Positions 1 to 6,565 of a stretch of DNA of 7,044 nt are shown here, piece after piece. Each line of letters starts with the position of its first letter. Position 1 is the first letter of the stretch. The DNA comes from an uncultured Phascolarctobacterium sp. Its GTDB lineage: Bacteria; Bacillota; Negativicutes; Acidaminococcales; Acidaminococcaceae. The stretch covers positions 1 through 7,044 of the forward strand of contig USBG01000089.1 of the NCBI GenBank assembly GCA_900552855.1. The letters are read 5' to 3'. Both the position numbers and the translations under genes were made by a program. A model generated the notes under the pieces. It worked only from the letters and a program-made list of their open reading frames with translations. It searched no databases and was not told the origin of the DNA.

Positions 1-46
1 GAGCTTTTTTGGAGCCCATACGTTTCAAACGGATTTTAACTGCCAT
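1..46 (-). CDS. rpsP: 30S ribosomal protein S16, N-terminal fragment (cut by window edge)
   Basis: Only the first 15 codons lie in the window. They read MAVKIRLKRMGSKKA, the typical N-terminus of bacterial ribosomal protein S16, a small protein that binds 16S rRNA and helps assemble the 30S subunit. The ATG sits at 44-46 behind a strong Shine-Dalgarno. The gene follows ffh by 50 bp with no visible terminator, as in the ffh-rpsP order known from Firmicutes, so it is probably co-transcribed with ylxM and ffh. The rest of the gene lies beyond the left edge. Identification rests on a short but very characteristic peptide plus context. Confidence 0.93.
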   Translation of the reverse strand, partial: MAVKIRLKRMGSKKA

Positions 47-55
47 GTTGATTTT

Positions 56-64
56 CACCTCCTT
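56..64 (-). promoter_or_regulatory. Strong Shine-Dalgarno of rpsP
   Basis: The minus strand reads AAGGAGGTG here, a near-complete match to the 16S rRNA anti-Shine-Dalgarno, ending nine bases before the rpsP ATG. It is the strongest ribosome-binding site in the window, fitting a highly expressed ribosomal protein. The ffh-rpsP gap (47-96) holds no convincing promoter and no terminator hairpin. Confidence 0.85.
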
Positions 65-96
65 AATTTAATATCATAACAACATTTAAGTCTTTA

Positions 97-1443
97 TTAA
101 TGTCCAAAGGGAAGCTTAAAGCCACCTTTAGGAGCAAACTTAGCCATACCCTGCATACGCTTCATCATCTTCTTACTTTCTTCAAAGTTTTTCAGAAGCT
201 TGTTAACATCCTGAACGCGCATACCGCAACCTTGCGCAATACGTTTACGACGACTGCCGTTAATAATGCTAGGGTTACGTCTTTCCTTAAGAGTCATGGA
301 ACGGATAATAGCCTCGATGCGGTCAAATTCTTTTTCATCCACATTTGCTTCCTTAAGCTTTTGGCTAATACCACCCATGCCAGGAATTAAGCCCAAAATG
401 GTATCTAAGGAACCAAGCTTCTTAACCTGTTGCATTTGTTCAAGGAATTGTTCCAAGGTAAATTCATCTTTGCGGAGTTTTTTCTCCATTTCCAGAGCTT
501 TTGCAAGGTCGGTAGTAGATTGAACCTTTTCAATCAAGGTCAGAATATCACCCATGCCAAGGATTCTGGAAGCCATACGGTCGGGATGGAAGGGCTCTAA
601 AGCCTTTAGATCTTCACCCATACCAATGAGCTTAACAGGTTTGCCAGTTACAGCCTTTACAGATAAAACTGCACCACCACGAGCGTCACCATCAAGCTTA
701 GTAACAATTAAGCCATCGATGCCAATCTGACCATTAAAGGATTCTGCAACAGTAACTGCATCCTGACCAGTCATAGCATCTACAACCAGTAAAATTTCAT
801 CAGGATTAACAGCACCCTTAATGTTACGAAGCTCATCCATAAGCTCTTCATTAATATGCAAACGACCTGCGGTATCGATAATTACAGTATCGCGGGCCAA
901 GGATTTAGCCTTTTCAACAGCCTGCTTAGCGATTTCTACAGGAGAAACCTTGTCACCGAGAGTGAATACAGGCACATCAAGCTTTTCACCTAAAACCTGC
1001 AGCTGGGTAATCGCAGCAGGACGATAAACGTCGCCTGCAACCAGCAGAGGCTTTTTATTTTTGCCTTTTAAGTAGTTAGCTAACTTACCTGCGGTAGTGG
1101 TTTTACCAGCACCCTGCAGACCAACCAGCATAATTACTGTAGGAGGCTTTTGCGCTACAGTAAGTTTACTTTGAGTACCGCCCAAAAGCTCAATCAGCTC
1201 TTCGTTAACAATCTTAATGATTTGTTGATGCGGATTCAGTTTTTCACTTACCTCAGCGCCAATAGCACGTTCCTTAACCTTGCTTACAAAGTCTTTTACA
1301 ACCTTGAAGTTAACGTCGGCCTCTAAAAGAGCCATACGTACTTCACGCATAGGAGCTTTTAAATCCTCCTCAGTAAGCTTACCGGCACCACGGAACATCT
1401 TTATTGCATTTTGTAATCTTTCAGATAAACTTTCAAAAGCCAT
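97..1443 (-). CDS. ffh: Signal recognition particle protein Ffh (SRP54 homologue)
   Basis: Ffh is the GTPase that, with the SRP 4.5S/6S RNA, binds hydrophobic signal sequences emerging from the ribosome and hands the complex to FtsY at the membrane. The 448-residue product has the full family layout: N domain (about 1-95), G domain with P-loop GLQGAGKTT (108-116), DVYRPAA (138-144), DTAGR (190-194), TKLDG (248-252) and GMGE (274-277), then a methionine-rich M domain (about 300-435). The SRP RNA-binding segment lies at about 382-420; its GCGM version (405-408) matches E. coli Ffh as I recall it. The ATG start gives the canonical MAFESLSERLQ. It lies 9 bp after the ylxM stop with only a weak Shine-Dalgarno (AAGG/TAGG inside the last ylxM codons), so translation may be coupled to ylxM. 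Length and motifs are complete; nothing looks damaged. Confidence 0.98.
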   Translation of the reverse strand: MAFESLSERLQNAIKMFRGAGKLTEEDLKAPMREVRMALLEADVNFKVVKDFVSKVKERAIGAEVSEKLNPHQQIIKIVNEELIELLGGTQSKLTVAQKPPTVIMLVGLQGAGKTTTAGKLANYLKGKNKKPLLVAGDVYRPAAITQLQVLGEKLDVPVFTLGDKVSPVEIAKQAVEKAKSLARDTVIIDTAGRLHINEELMDELRNIKGAVNPDEILLVVDAMTGQDAVTVAESFNGQIGIDGLIVTKLDGDARGGAVLSVKAVTGKPVKLIGMGEDLKALEPFHPDRMASRILGMGDILTLIEKVQSTTDLAKALEMEKKLRKDEFTLEQFLEQMQQVKKLGSLDTILGLIPGMGGISQKLKEANVDEKEFDRIEAIIRSMTLKERRNPSIINGSRRKRIAQGCGMRVQDVNKLLKNFEESKKMMKRMQGMAKFAPKGGFKLPFGH

Positions 1444-1452
1444 TGCGTTCTT

Positions 1453-1803
1453 TTACCTACCTTCGCCACACATTCTTATGAGAATGTTGACTGCTTCATT
1501 TTTACCAGCACCATTATCGTGGGTAATTAAATCTATAACAGTTCTGAGCTGTTCTTTATCTGCATCGTTCTTCGCAAGAAGTCCAAGCTTATTCTCATAT
1601 TTTTCAAGTGTCTGCTCTACTCTTTTTAAGAGATCGTGAACAGCCTGTCTGGAAACCCCTAACTCTTCAGATATTTCACTGAGAGAAAGGTCATCATAGA
1701 AATACATATTTAAACAATCTCTTTGTTTGTCTGTCAATAGGCCACCGTATAAATCAAACAGTCTGCCAAGACGCATTCTTTGTTCAAAAACTTCTTCTGA
1801 CAT
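1453..1803 (-). CDS. ylxM: YlxM family (UPF0122) putative DNA-binding / SRP-associated protein
   Basis: This 116-residue protein has the YlxM/UPF0122 pattern: an N-terminal LGRLFDLYGGLLTDKQ-type segment (12-27), then a helix-turn-helix resembling sigma-70 region 4 (about 37-62, with LSEISEELGVSRQAVHDLLKR), then a charged helix and a variable tail. The family is almost always encoded directly before ffh in Firmicutes. From memory, work in streptococci links it to the SRP pathway through binding of Ffh/SRP RNA and an effect on GTPase activity; DNA binding is inferred from the fold. The ATG has AGAGG seven bases upstream. It is the first gene after a consensus promoter, so it leads the ylxM-ffh-rpsP unit. 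The HTH next to a dyad at its own promoter makes autoregulation conceivable, but this is inference. Confidence 0.95.
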   Translation of the reverse strand: MSEEVFEQRMRLGRLFDLYGGLLTDKQRDCLNMYFYDDLSLSEISEELGVSRQAVHDLLKRVEQTLEKYENKLGLLAKNDADKEQLRTVIDLITHDNGAGKNEAVNILIRMCGEGR

Positions 1804-1837
1804 GGTGTTTCCTCTTCTTAATTTACTTGACTATGCA

Positions 1838-1866
1838 ATTATAATCTATACAAAAAGCTTTGTCAA
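1838..1866 (-). promoter_or_regulatory. Consensus sigma-A promoter of ylxM-ffh(-rpsP)
   Basis: On the minus strand a perfect -35 box TTGACA (1861-1866) is followed by exactly 17 bases and a perfect -10 box TATAAT (1838-1843). Transcription should start near 1831, giving a 5' leader of about 28 bases before the ylxM ATG, with AGAGG (1811-1815) as ribosome-binding site. It should be a strong vegetative promoter allowing SRP genes to be made independently of smc-ftsY. The -35 box lies inside an inverted repeat, so its activity may be modulated. Confidence 0.88.
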
Positions 1867-1882
1867 GTATTTTTACTTGTCA
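1861..1882. repeat. Inverted repeat overlapping the ylxM -35 box (possible operator)
   Basis: The plus strand reads TGTCAAGTA, TTTT, TACTTGTCA: two 9-base arms around a 4-base spacer, symmetric except for one T-T mismatch in each arm's third outer position. The six inner pairs (CAAGTA/TACTTG, 1864-1869 and 1874-1879) are exact. A third half-site, TACTTGAC, occurs at 1824-1831, around the predicted transcription start. A dyad over the -35 plus a half-site at +1 is a layout compatible with repressor binding. I cannot name the regulator. The sequence is AT-rich, and the repeat could be chance. Confidence 0.45.
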
Positions 1883-1894
1883 CCCTGAAGAAAA

Positions 1895-1912
1895 TTTTAG
1901 GAATTTCTAAAA
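1895..1912 (-). terminator. Weak AT-rich hairpin after ftsY (possible leaky terminator)
   Basis: On the minus strand TTTTAG and CTAAAA form a 6-bp stem around a 6-base AT-rich loop, followed directly by TTTTC. It lies about 40 bases after the ftsY stop and upstream of the ylxM promoter. The stem has only one G-C pair and the T-run is short, so at best it is a weak terminator or pause site. No better terminator exists between ftsY and ylxM, so some read-through from smc-ftsY is likely. Confidence 0.2.
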
Positions 1913-1952
1913 GAACGATTTAGATTAACTGTAACAGATTTTAACAATGTTA

Positions 1953-2870
1953 TTATTTTCCGTTCTCAAACAGAGCTTCAACAAATTTATCAGGCTCAAA
2001 GGGACGGAAATCCATAATGCCCTCTCCTACACCAATCCATTTTACAGGAATGCCGAGCTCCTCCTTAATTGCTACTACTACACCACCCTTAGCGGTGCCA
2101 TCAAGCTTAGTTAAAACAATACCAGTTACATTAGCAGTTTCGGTAAACACTTTCGCTTGAGAAATAGCATTTTGACCAGTAGTTGCATCAAGCACTAAAA
2201 AGGTTTCGTGTGGAGCCTCAGGAATTTCTCTTTTAATGATACGGTGGATTTTTTCCAGTTCGTTCATAAGATTAACCTTATTTTGTAAACGACCTGCAGT
2301 ATCAATGAAGAGAATATCTGCTTTACGAGCCATAGATGCCTTTAAAGCGTCGAAAACAACAGCTGCAGGGTCTGCACCCTCATTTTGACGAATAACATCA
2401 CATTTAGCACGTTCACCCCAAATTTGTAGCTGTTCAGCAGCTGCTGCACGATAAGTATCACCCGCTGCCATAACCACCTTATAATTAAATAAGGTAAAGT
2501 AGTTAGCAAGCTTACCAATAGTAGTTGTTTTACCAACACCATTAACACCTACAACTAAAATAACTGTCGGCTTAGCACCAATTCTGGTACGTTGGCCAGA
2601 ATCCTTTAGCAGCTCTGCAGTATATTTCTTAAGGAACGGAATTACATCCTCAGTACTAGAAATTTCTTTACTTTTAGCTGCACTACGAACAGCGCTAATT
2701 AGCTTTTCTGTAGTTTTTACACCGCAATCAGCAGAAAGCAGAATCATTTCTAGCTCTTCCAGAAAGTCTTCATCAATTTTAGTGGACATACCAACCAATT
2801 CCTGAATACGGTCAGTAAAGTTACGTCTGGTTTTACTTAAACCTTCCTTTAAACGCTCAAAAAATCCCAT
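1953..2870 (-). CDS. ftsY: Signal recognition particle receptor FtsY
   Basis: FtsY is the membrane-associated GTPase that docks the SRP-ribosome complex at the Sec translocon; it and Ffh activate each other's GTP hydrolysis. The 305-residue product is essentially an NG-domain protein: N domain (about 1-95), P-loop GVNGVGKTT (108-116), DTYRAAA (138-144), DTAGR (190-194), DATTGQ (228-233), TKLDG (254-258), and the closing GVGEGIMDFRPF (280-291). It lacks the long acidic A domain of E. coli FtsY, as is usual in Firmicutes; membrane contact probably uses the short amphipathic N-terminus (MGFFERLKEGL). The DTYRAAA and GEGIMDFRPF forms separate it from Ffh (DVYRPAA, GEDLKALEPF). The ATG lies 6 bp after the smc stop and its Shine-Dalgarno is inside smc, so the two genes form one operon. 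Confidence 0.98.
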   Translation of the reverse strand: MGFFERLKEGLSKTRRNFTDRIQELVGMSTKIDEDFLEELEMILLSADCGVKTTEKLISAVRSAAKSKEISSTEDVIPFLKKYTAELLKDSGQRTRIGAKPTVILVVGVNGVGKTTTIGKLANYFTLFNYKVVMAAGDTYRAAAAEQLQIWGERAKCDVIRQNEGADPAAVVFDALKASMARKADILFIDTAGRLQNKVNLMNELEKIHRIIKREIPEAPHETFLVLDATTGQNAISQAKVFTETANVTGIVLTKLDGTAKGGVVVAIKEELGIPVKWIGVGEGIMDFRPFEPDKFVEALFENGK

Positions 2871-2876
2871 AACATA

Positions 2877-5800
2877 CTACTCCTTTGTATTTATCTTTAC
2901 GGATAATAATTTGGATACACCAGATTCTTCCATAGTTACACCATACATTATATCAGCACATTCCATTGTACCCTTACGATGAGTAATAACAATGAACTGG
3001 GTGTCTGCTGAATATTCTCTTAAAAAGTTAGAGAAACGAACAATGTTTGCATCATCAAGCGCTGCATCAATTTCATCTAATATACAGAACGGAGACGGCT
3101 GATAGCTAAGCAGTGCAAAAAGTAAAGCGATGACAGTTAATGCTCTTTCGCCGCCTGACAATAGATATAGGCTTTGAAGCTTCTTACCAGGAGGCTGTAC
3201 TTCGATATCAATACCGGACTCCAAAATATTATCAGGTTCAGTAAGCTTTAACAGCGCAGTGCCACCACCAAACAGTTTAATGTAACAATCAGAAAAATAT
3301 ACATTAATCTTGGCAAAGGACTCCTTAAAGCGTTTTGTCATACCGCTGTTAATTTCACTAATAACTGCTTCTAAATTATCCTTAGCAGTACACAGGTCCG
3401 AGTATTGCTTATCTAAAAACTCGCTACGTTCCTTAACCGCCTGATATTCATCAATAGCAGCAGGATTTACAGGACCTAAATCCGCTATACTAATAGCTAA
3501 GCGGCTTTCTTTTTTATGCAGGCTTTTATCATCCAAATTGACAAAATCACTCATGTCAATTTCACGAGCTGCGTCCTCATCCAAGCTATACTCTTCTTGT
3601 AGCTGCTTGGTAGCATGCTCATAATCACTTTGCTGTTTAGTAAGCTCAATATCTAACTGACGTAGCTTGCCCTCACTTTGACTAACGCTTTTATTAAGCT
3701 CCAAAAGCTCGGCTTCAACAGCTTGTTGCTTGGAGATCAATATTCCACGTTCCTCAGTATAACGATCCTTACCACCAAGAATATCTCTAAGCTCTTGCAT
3801 TAGCCTATTACTTTCCTGTTCAAGGCTTTCTTGATCTTTTTTACTATCAGAAATTACCTGACGCAAACGCTGTTGCTCTATAAGATTTGCTTTGCTTTCA
3901 TCCCTAAGACGAAGCGTATCGTCATCTAAATTCTTCATGCGCTCTGAAAAAAGCTCTGATTTAGTAGCTGCTGTTTCAAGCTCCAGTCTTGCATCCTGAA
4001 GCTTATTTTCAATAGCAGTTACAGCACTGCTTTGTGCTGCAATCTCGCGCTGCAAATCCTCTAAAAGCTTCTTAGCTTCACTATCCTGTGTCTCGGATTC
4101 TTGAACCCTTAATCGCAGTTCTTTTATCTTATCTCTATTAGCCATATACTCATTAGTAACAATACTGCGATCATCTACAAGCAATGCCAGCTTTTCGTTC
4201 TCTCTGTTCTTATCCTGCTGTAATTGTTCAAGGCGCAGCTTCAGCTCGCTAAACTTCAAGCGTAGCTGTTGTAGCTGTGTATTGGTCTCACTTAGCTTTT
4301 TTTCTGCCTCTGCTTCAGAGCTTTCCTGCTCTTCAAGCTGTTCCTGCCAAGAAAGCATTTCCTTATGCAAAGCGGTAATTTCATCCTGAGCCTGCTTTAT
4401 ATCACGCTGGCGACTTAAATAGCCATCTTTATGCTTACGGCTGCCACCAGTCATACTACCACCAGCATTGACTACATCACCAGCTAAGGTAACAACTCGT
4501 AATCTATAACGACTAGCCTTTGCTGCATTCAGTGCTGCATCAATATTTTCTGCTACTAACACTCTTCCTAACAGGAAACGGATAGCACTTTCTGCCTCTG
4601 CGTTATAACTTATTAAATCTGTAGCAAAGCCACATACTCCCACCATAGATTTTAAGCGATTTTCCTCTGTAGTGGGCACACGCTTTTGTACCGTATCAAG
4701 TGGCAAAAAAGTTGCTCTGCCTGCATTTTGCTGCTTTAAGTAGGAAATAGCCTTTTTAGCAGTATCTGCATCTACAGTAACGATGTTTTGCGCTCCTTCG
4801 CCTAGTGCAGTTTCTATTGCTGTAATATACTGCTCATCAACCTTGATAAGCTCTGCAGCAACACCAATTATACCACTACGCCAAGCTTCATTAGACTTTA
4901 AAACAGTTTTAATACCATAACCAAAGCCTTCATATGAAGCCTGTAATCTAGTTAACGATTGCTCTCTAGTCTCAGCACTGGTTAAGCGACGCTGACAATC
5001 CTGCTGCTTAGAAACCAATGCTTTGATATTAGCTTTTATTTTGTCAAGCTCACTATGCAATAAAGAGTATTGCTTGCCTACAGTTTCACCATCATGAGTA
5101 TTGCGAGCTTGCGCATCCAAAAGATTACGATACTGCTCTTCCAGCTTATTCAAGCTAGCTTCGACATCCTCAATGCTCTTCTTTAAAGCATCTCTCCGCT
5201 TTACACGTTGCTCCTGAGCCTGCTCTTCGGCATGAAGCTCATTTCGTAAATTGAGTAAAGCCTGCATGGAAGAGAAAAATTTAGACTGCTCAGTGTCATT
5301 ACGATATTTTGCATTCTCCAGCGCCTTTTCCTGCTCAATACGCTCCTTATTAAGCTTTTCAACCTGCAATGCCGCTGCCATACGCTTTTTATCTATAGCA
5401 TCGTAATCAGCTGCCAGCTCCTGCATTTTCTTTTCTAATTCGTCAGCCTGTTCAGAAATCTTAAGGTTTCTTTCGTCGATTCTCTCAGCAGCCTTATTGC
5501 TCTGCTGTACACGCTCCTCAAGAACACTAATTTTACCACGCATTTTTTCGAGGCTGGTTTCCTTTAGCTTGATTTCATCCTGTAGCTTTGAATAGCTTTC
5601 TGCTAAAGTATCTAGCTCCCGCTGAATATTCGTAGCTTCGGACTGCTTAAGACTAAACGCAACTGCATTAGCTGCATAGCTATCATTAAGCTTCTTTTGT
5701 CGCTCCAGTAAACCGACTTTGGCCTCAATCATACCATCAAGCTTGCGTAACAATACAGATAAACGGCAACGACGTAGCTCTTCATTTAAAAGATTATATT

Positions 5801-6440
5801 GCTTAGTTTTTTCAGCAGCTACAGCTAAGGGCGGAACCTGATTTTCTACTTCGCATTTAATATCATAAATACGTGTTAGATTTGTCGCAGTATCGTCAAG
5901 ACGTTTAGCTGCATCCTTTTTACGAAGTCTATACTTAGCAATACCTGCAGCTTCCTCAAATAATGCTCTGCGCTCCTCAGGCCTGCTATTTAAAATTTCA
6001 TCTATTTTGTTTTGGCCTATAATGGACATAGAACCCTTACCTAAGCCAGTATCAGACATTAGGTCAACTATATCCTTCAAACGACAGCTTTTTTTGTTAA
6101 TAGAGTATTCACTATCGCCACTTCTGTAAAGACGTCTTGTAAGGCTAACCTCATCAAAATCTAAAGGCAAAGCGTGATCCGTATTATCAAAATCGACGGT
6201 TACTTCAGCTACACCCAAGGCTCTACGCTTGCTGCTTCCAGAGAAAATTACATCCTCCATCTTGCTACCGCGCAAATAACGAGCGCTCTGTTCGCCTAAA
6301 ACCCAACGAATGGCGTCAGAAATATTGCTCTTGCCAGATCCATTTGGACCAACAACAGCAGTAATGCCCTTATCAAAACTTAATTCAATTTTATCAGCAA
6401 AGGACTTAAAGCCATAGGTCGTAAACGACTTTAATCGCAC
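2877..6440 (-). CDS. smc: Chromosome partition protein SMC
   Basis: SMC is the ATPase that, with ScpA and ScpB, forms the bacterial condensin which loads near the origin and zips chromosome arms together. The product (1187 residues with the chosen start) is intact and normal in length. In order: ATPase head with YGFKSFADK (9-17), Walker A GPNGSGKS (31-38) and the Q-loop region IGQNKIDEIL (141-150); a long coiled coil (about 165-500); a hinge (about 520-670, including the glycine-rich AGGSMTGGS); the return coiled coil (about 675-1010); then signature LSGGER (1094-1099), Walker B CILDEIDAALD (1119-1129) and the switch histidine in ITHRKGTME (1154). I chose GTG at 6438-6440 because AAAGGTGAT upstream is an ideally spaced Shine-Dalgarno and the start MRLKSF fits the family. 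A second GTG at 6447-6449 would add three residues. smc and ftsY form one unit. Confidence 0.97.
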   Translation of the reverse strand: MRLKSFTTYGFKSFADKIELSFDKGITAVVGPNGSGKSNISDAIRWVLGEQSARYLRGSKMEDVIFSGSSKRRALGVAEVTVDFDNTDHALPLDFDEVSLTRRLYRSGDSEYSINKKSCRLKDIVDLMSDTGLGKGSMSIIGQNKIDEILNSRPEERRALFEEAAGIAKYRLRKKDAAKRLDDTATNLTRIYDIKCEVENQVPPLAVAAEKTKQYNLLNEELRRCRLSVLLRKLDGMIEAKVGLLERQKKLNDSYAANAVAFSLKQSEATNIQRELDTLAESYSKLQDEIKLKETSLEKMRGKISVLEERVQQSNKAAERIDERNLKISEQADELEKKMQELAADYDAIDKKRMAAALQVEKLNKERIEQEKALENAKYRNDTEQSKFFSSMQALLNLRNELHAEEQAQEQRVKRRDALKKSIEDVEASLNKLEEQYRNLLDAQARNTHDGETVGKQYSLLHSELDKIKANIKALVSKQQDCQRRLTSAETREQSLTRLQASYEGFGYGIKTVLKSNEAWRSGIIGVAAELIKVDEQYITAIETALGEGAQNIVTVDADTAKKAISYLKQQNAGRATFLPLDTVQKRVPTTEENRLKSMVGVCGFATDLISYNAEAESAIRFLLGRVLVAENIDAALNAAKASRYRLRVVTLAGDVVNAGGSMTGGSRKHKDGYLSRQRDIKQAQDEITALHKEMLSWQEQLEEQESSEAEAEKKLSETNTQLQQLRLKFSELKLRLEQLQQDKNRENEKLALLVDDRSIVTNEYMANRDKIKELRLRVQESETQDSEAKKLLEDLQREIAAQSSAVTAIENKLQDARLELETAATKSELFSERMKNLDDDTLRLRDESKANLIEQQRLRQVISDSKKDQESLEQESNRLMQELRDILGGKDRYTEERGILISKQQAVEAELLELNKSVSQSEGKLRQLDIELTKQQSDYEHATKQLQEEYSLDEDAAREIDMSDFVNLDDKSLHKKESRLAISIADLGPVNPAAIDEYQAVKERSEFLDKQYSDLCTAKDNLEAVISEINSGMTKRFKESFAKINVYFSDCYIKLFGGGTALLKLTEPDNILESGIDIEVQPPGKKLQSLYLLSGGERALTVIALLFALLSYQPSPFCILDEIDAALDDANIVRFSNFLREYSADTQFIVITHRKGTMECADIMYGVTMEESGVSKLLSVKINTKE
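2880..2885 (-). promoter_or_regulatory. ftsY ribosome-binding site embedded in the end of smc
   Basis: The last two sense codons of smc, AAG GAG (Lys-Glu), form the Shine-Dalgarno AAGGAG for ftsY. The smc stop TAG follows at once, and the ftsY ATG comes nine bases after the motif. Ribosomes finishing smc therefore cover the ftsY initiation region, a layout that favours translational coupling. Confidence 0.75.
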
Positions 6441-6444
6441 TAAA

Positions 6445-6453
6445 ATCACCTTT
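6445..6453 (-). promoter_or_regulatory. smc Shine-Dalgarno that decides the start codon
   Basis: The minus strand reads AAAGGTGAT, of which AGGTGAT pairs with the anti-Shine-Dalgarno 3' segment. The GG is followed by eight bases and then GTG at 6438-6440, close to ideal spacing. The other GTG (6447-6449) overlaps this motif and has only AGGA four bases ahead, so it is a poorer start. Confidence 0.65.
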
Positions 6454-6475
6454 TCCTAAATTTTCGTATCATTTA

Positions 6476-6505
6476 ATTTTATCATATATATGGAGTTTTT
6501 CTCAA
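6476..6505 (-). promoter_or_regulatory. Probable promoter of smc-ftsY
   Basis: On the minus strand, TTGAGA (6500-6505, five of six matches to the -35 consensus) is followed by 18 bases and TAAAAT (6476-6481, five of six to the -10). TGA stands immediately before the -10, an extended -10 (TGn) feature. Transcription would start near 6469, giving a leader of about 29 bases. A perfect TATAAT also occurs further upstream at 6544-6549 but has no recognisable -35 at the right distance. There is no clear terminator after the radical SAM gene, so read-through from it is also possible. Confidence 0.55.
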
Positions 6506-6565
6506 CCTTTTTAGAGCACTTCCTATTTAGATATTAAATTTCTATTATAAGAAGATATCCTAAAA

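Noticed and set aside
47..96. Possible promoter between ffh and rpsP (TATGAT on the minus strand)
   Set aside because: No -35-like hexamer stands 16 to 18 bases upstream, and the gap is short and AT-rich, so co-transcription with ffh is the simpler reading.
405..408. No claim on DNA at these bases; noted here is the GCGM variant in the Ffh RNA-binding segment (protein residues 405-408), possibly an unusual substitution of the common GSG
   Set aside because: The same GCGM sequence is present in E. coli Ffh as I recall it, so it is a normal variant.
100..1639. Several plus-strand open frames of 68 to 119 codons opposite ffh and ylxM
   Set aside because: They lie wholly antisense to well-recognised genes, resemble no family I know, and have low-complexity serine- and leucine-rich composition expected from the complement of coding DNA.
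1804..1952. Small RNA gene (such as SRP RNA) in the ftsY-ylxM gap
   Set aside because: The gap lacks the GC-rich stem and GGAA tetraloop context expected of SRP RNA; the SRP RNA gene is not visible in this window.
2342..2548. A 68-codon minus-strand open frame inside ftsY
   Set aside because: It overlaps the G domain of ftsY in another frame and has the leucine/valine-rich composition of an out-of-frame reading; no family resemblance.
6506..6565. Possible terminator for the radical SAM gene in the gap before smc
   Set aside because: Only short AT-rich inverted repeats (for example ATTTA/TAAAT with a 5-base loop) are present, with no G-C stem followed by a T-run.
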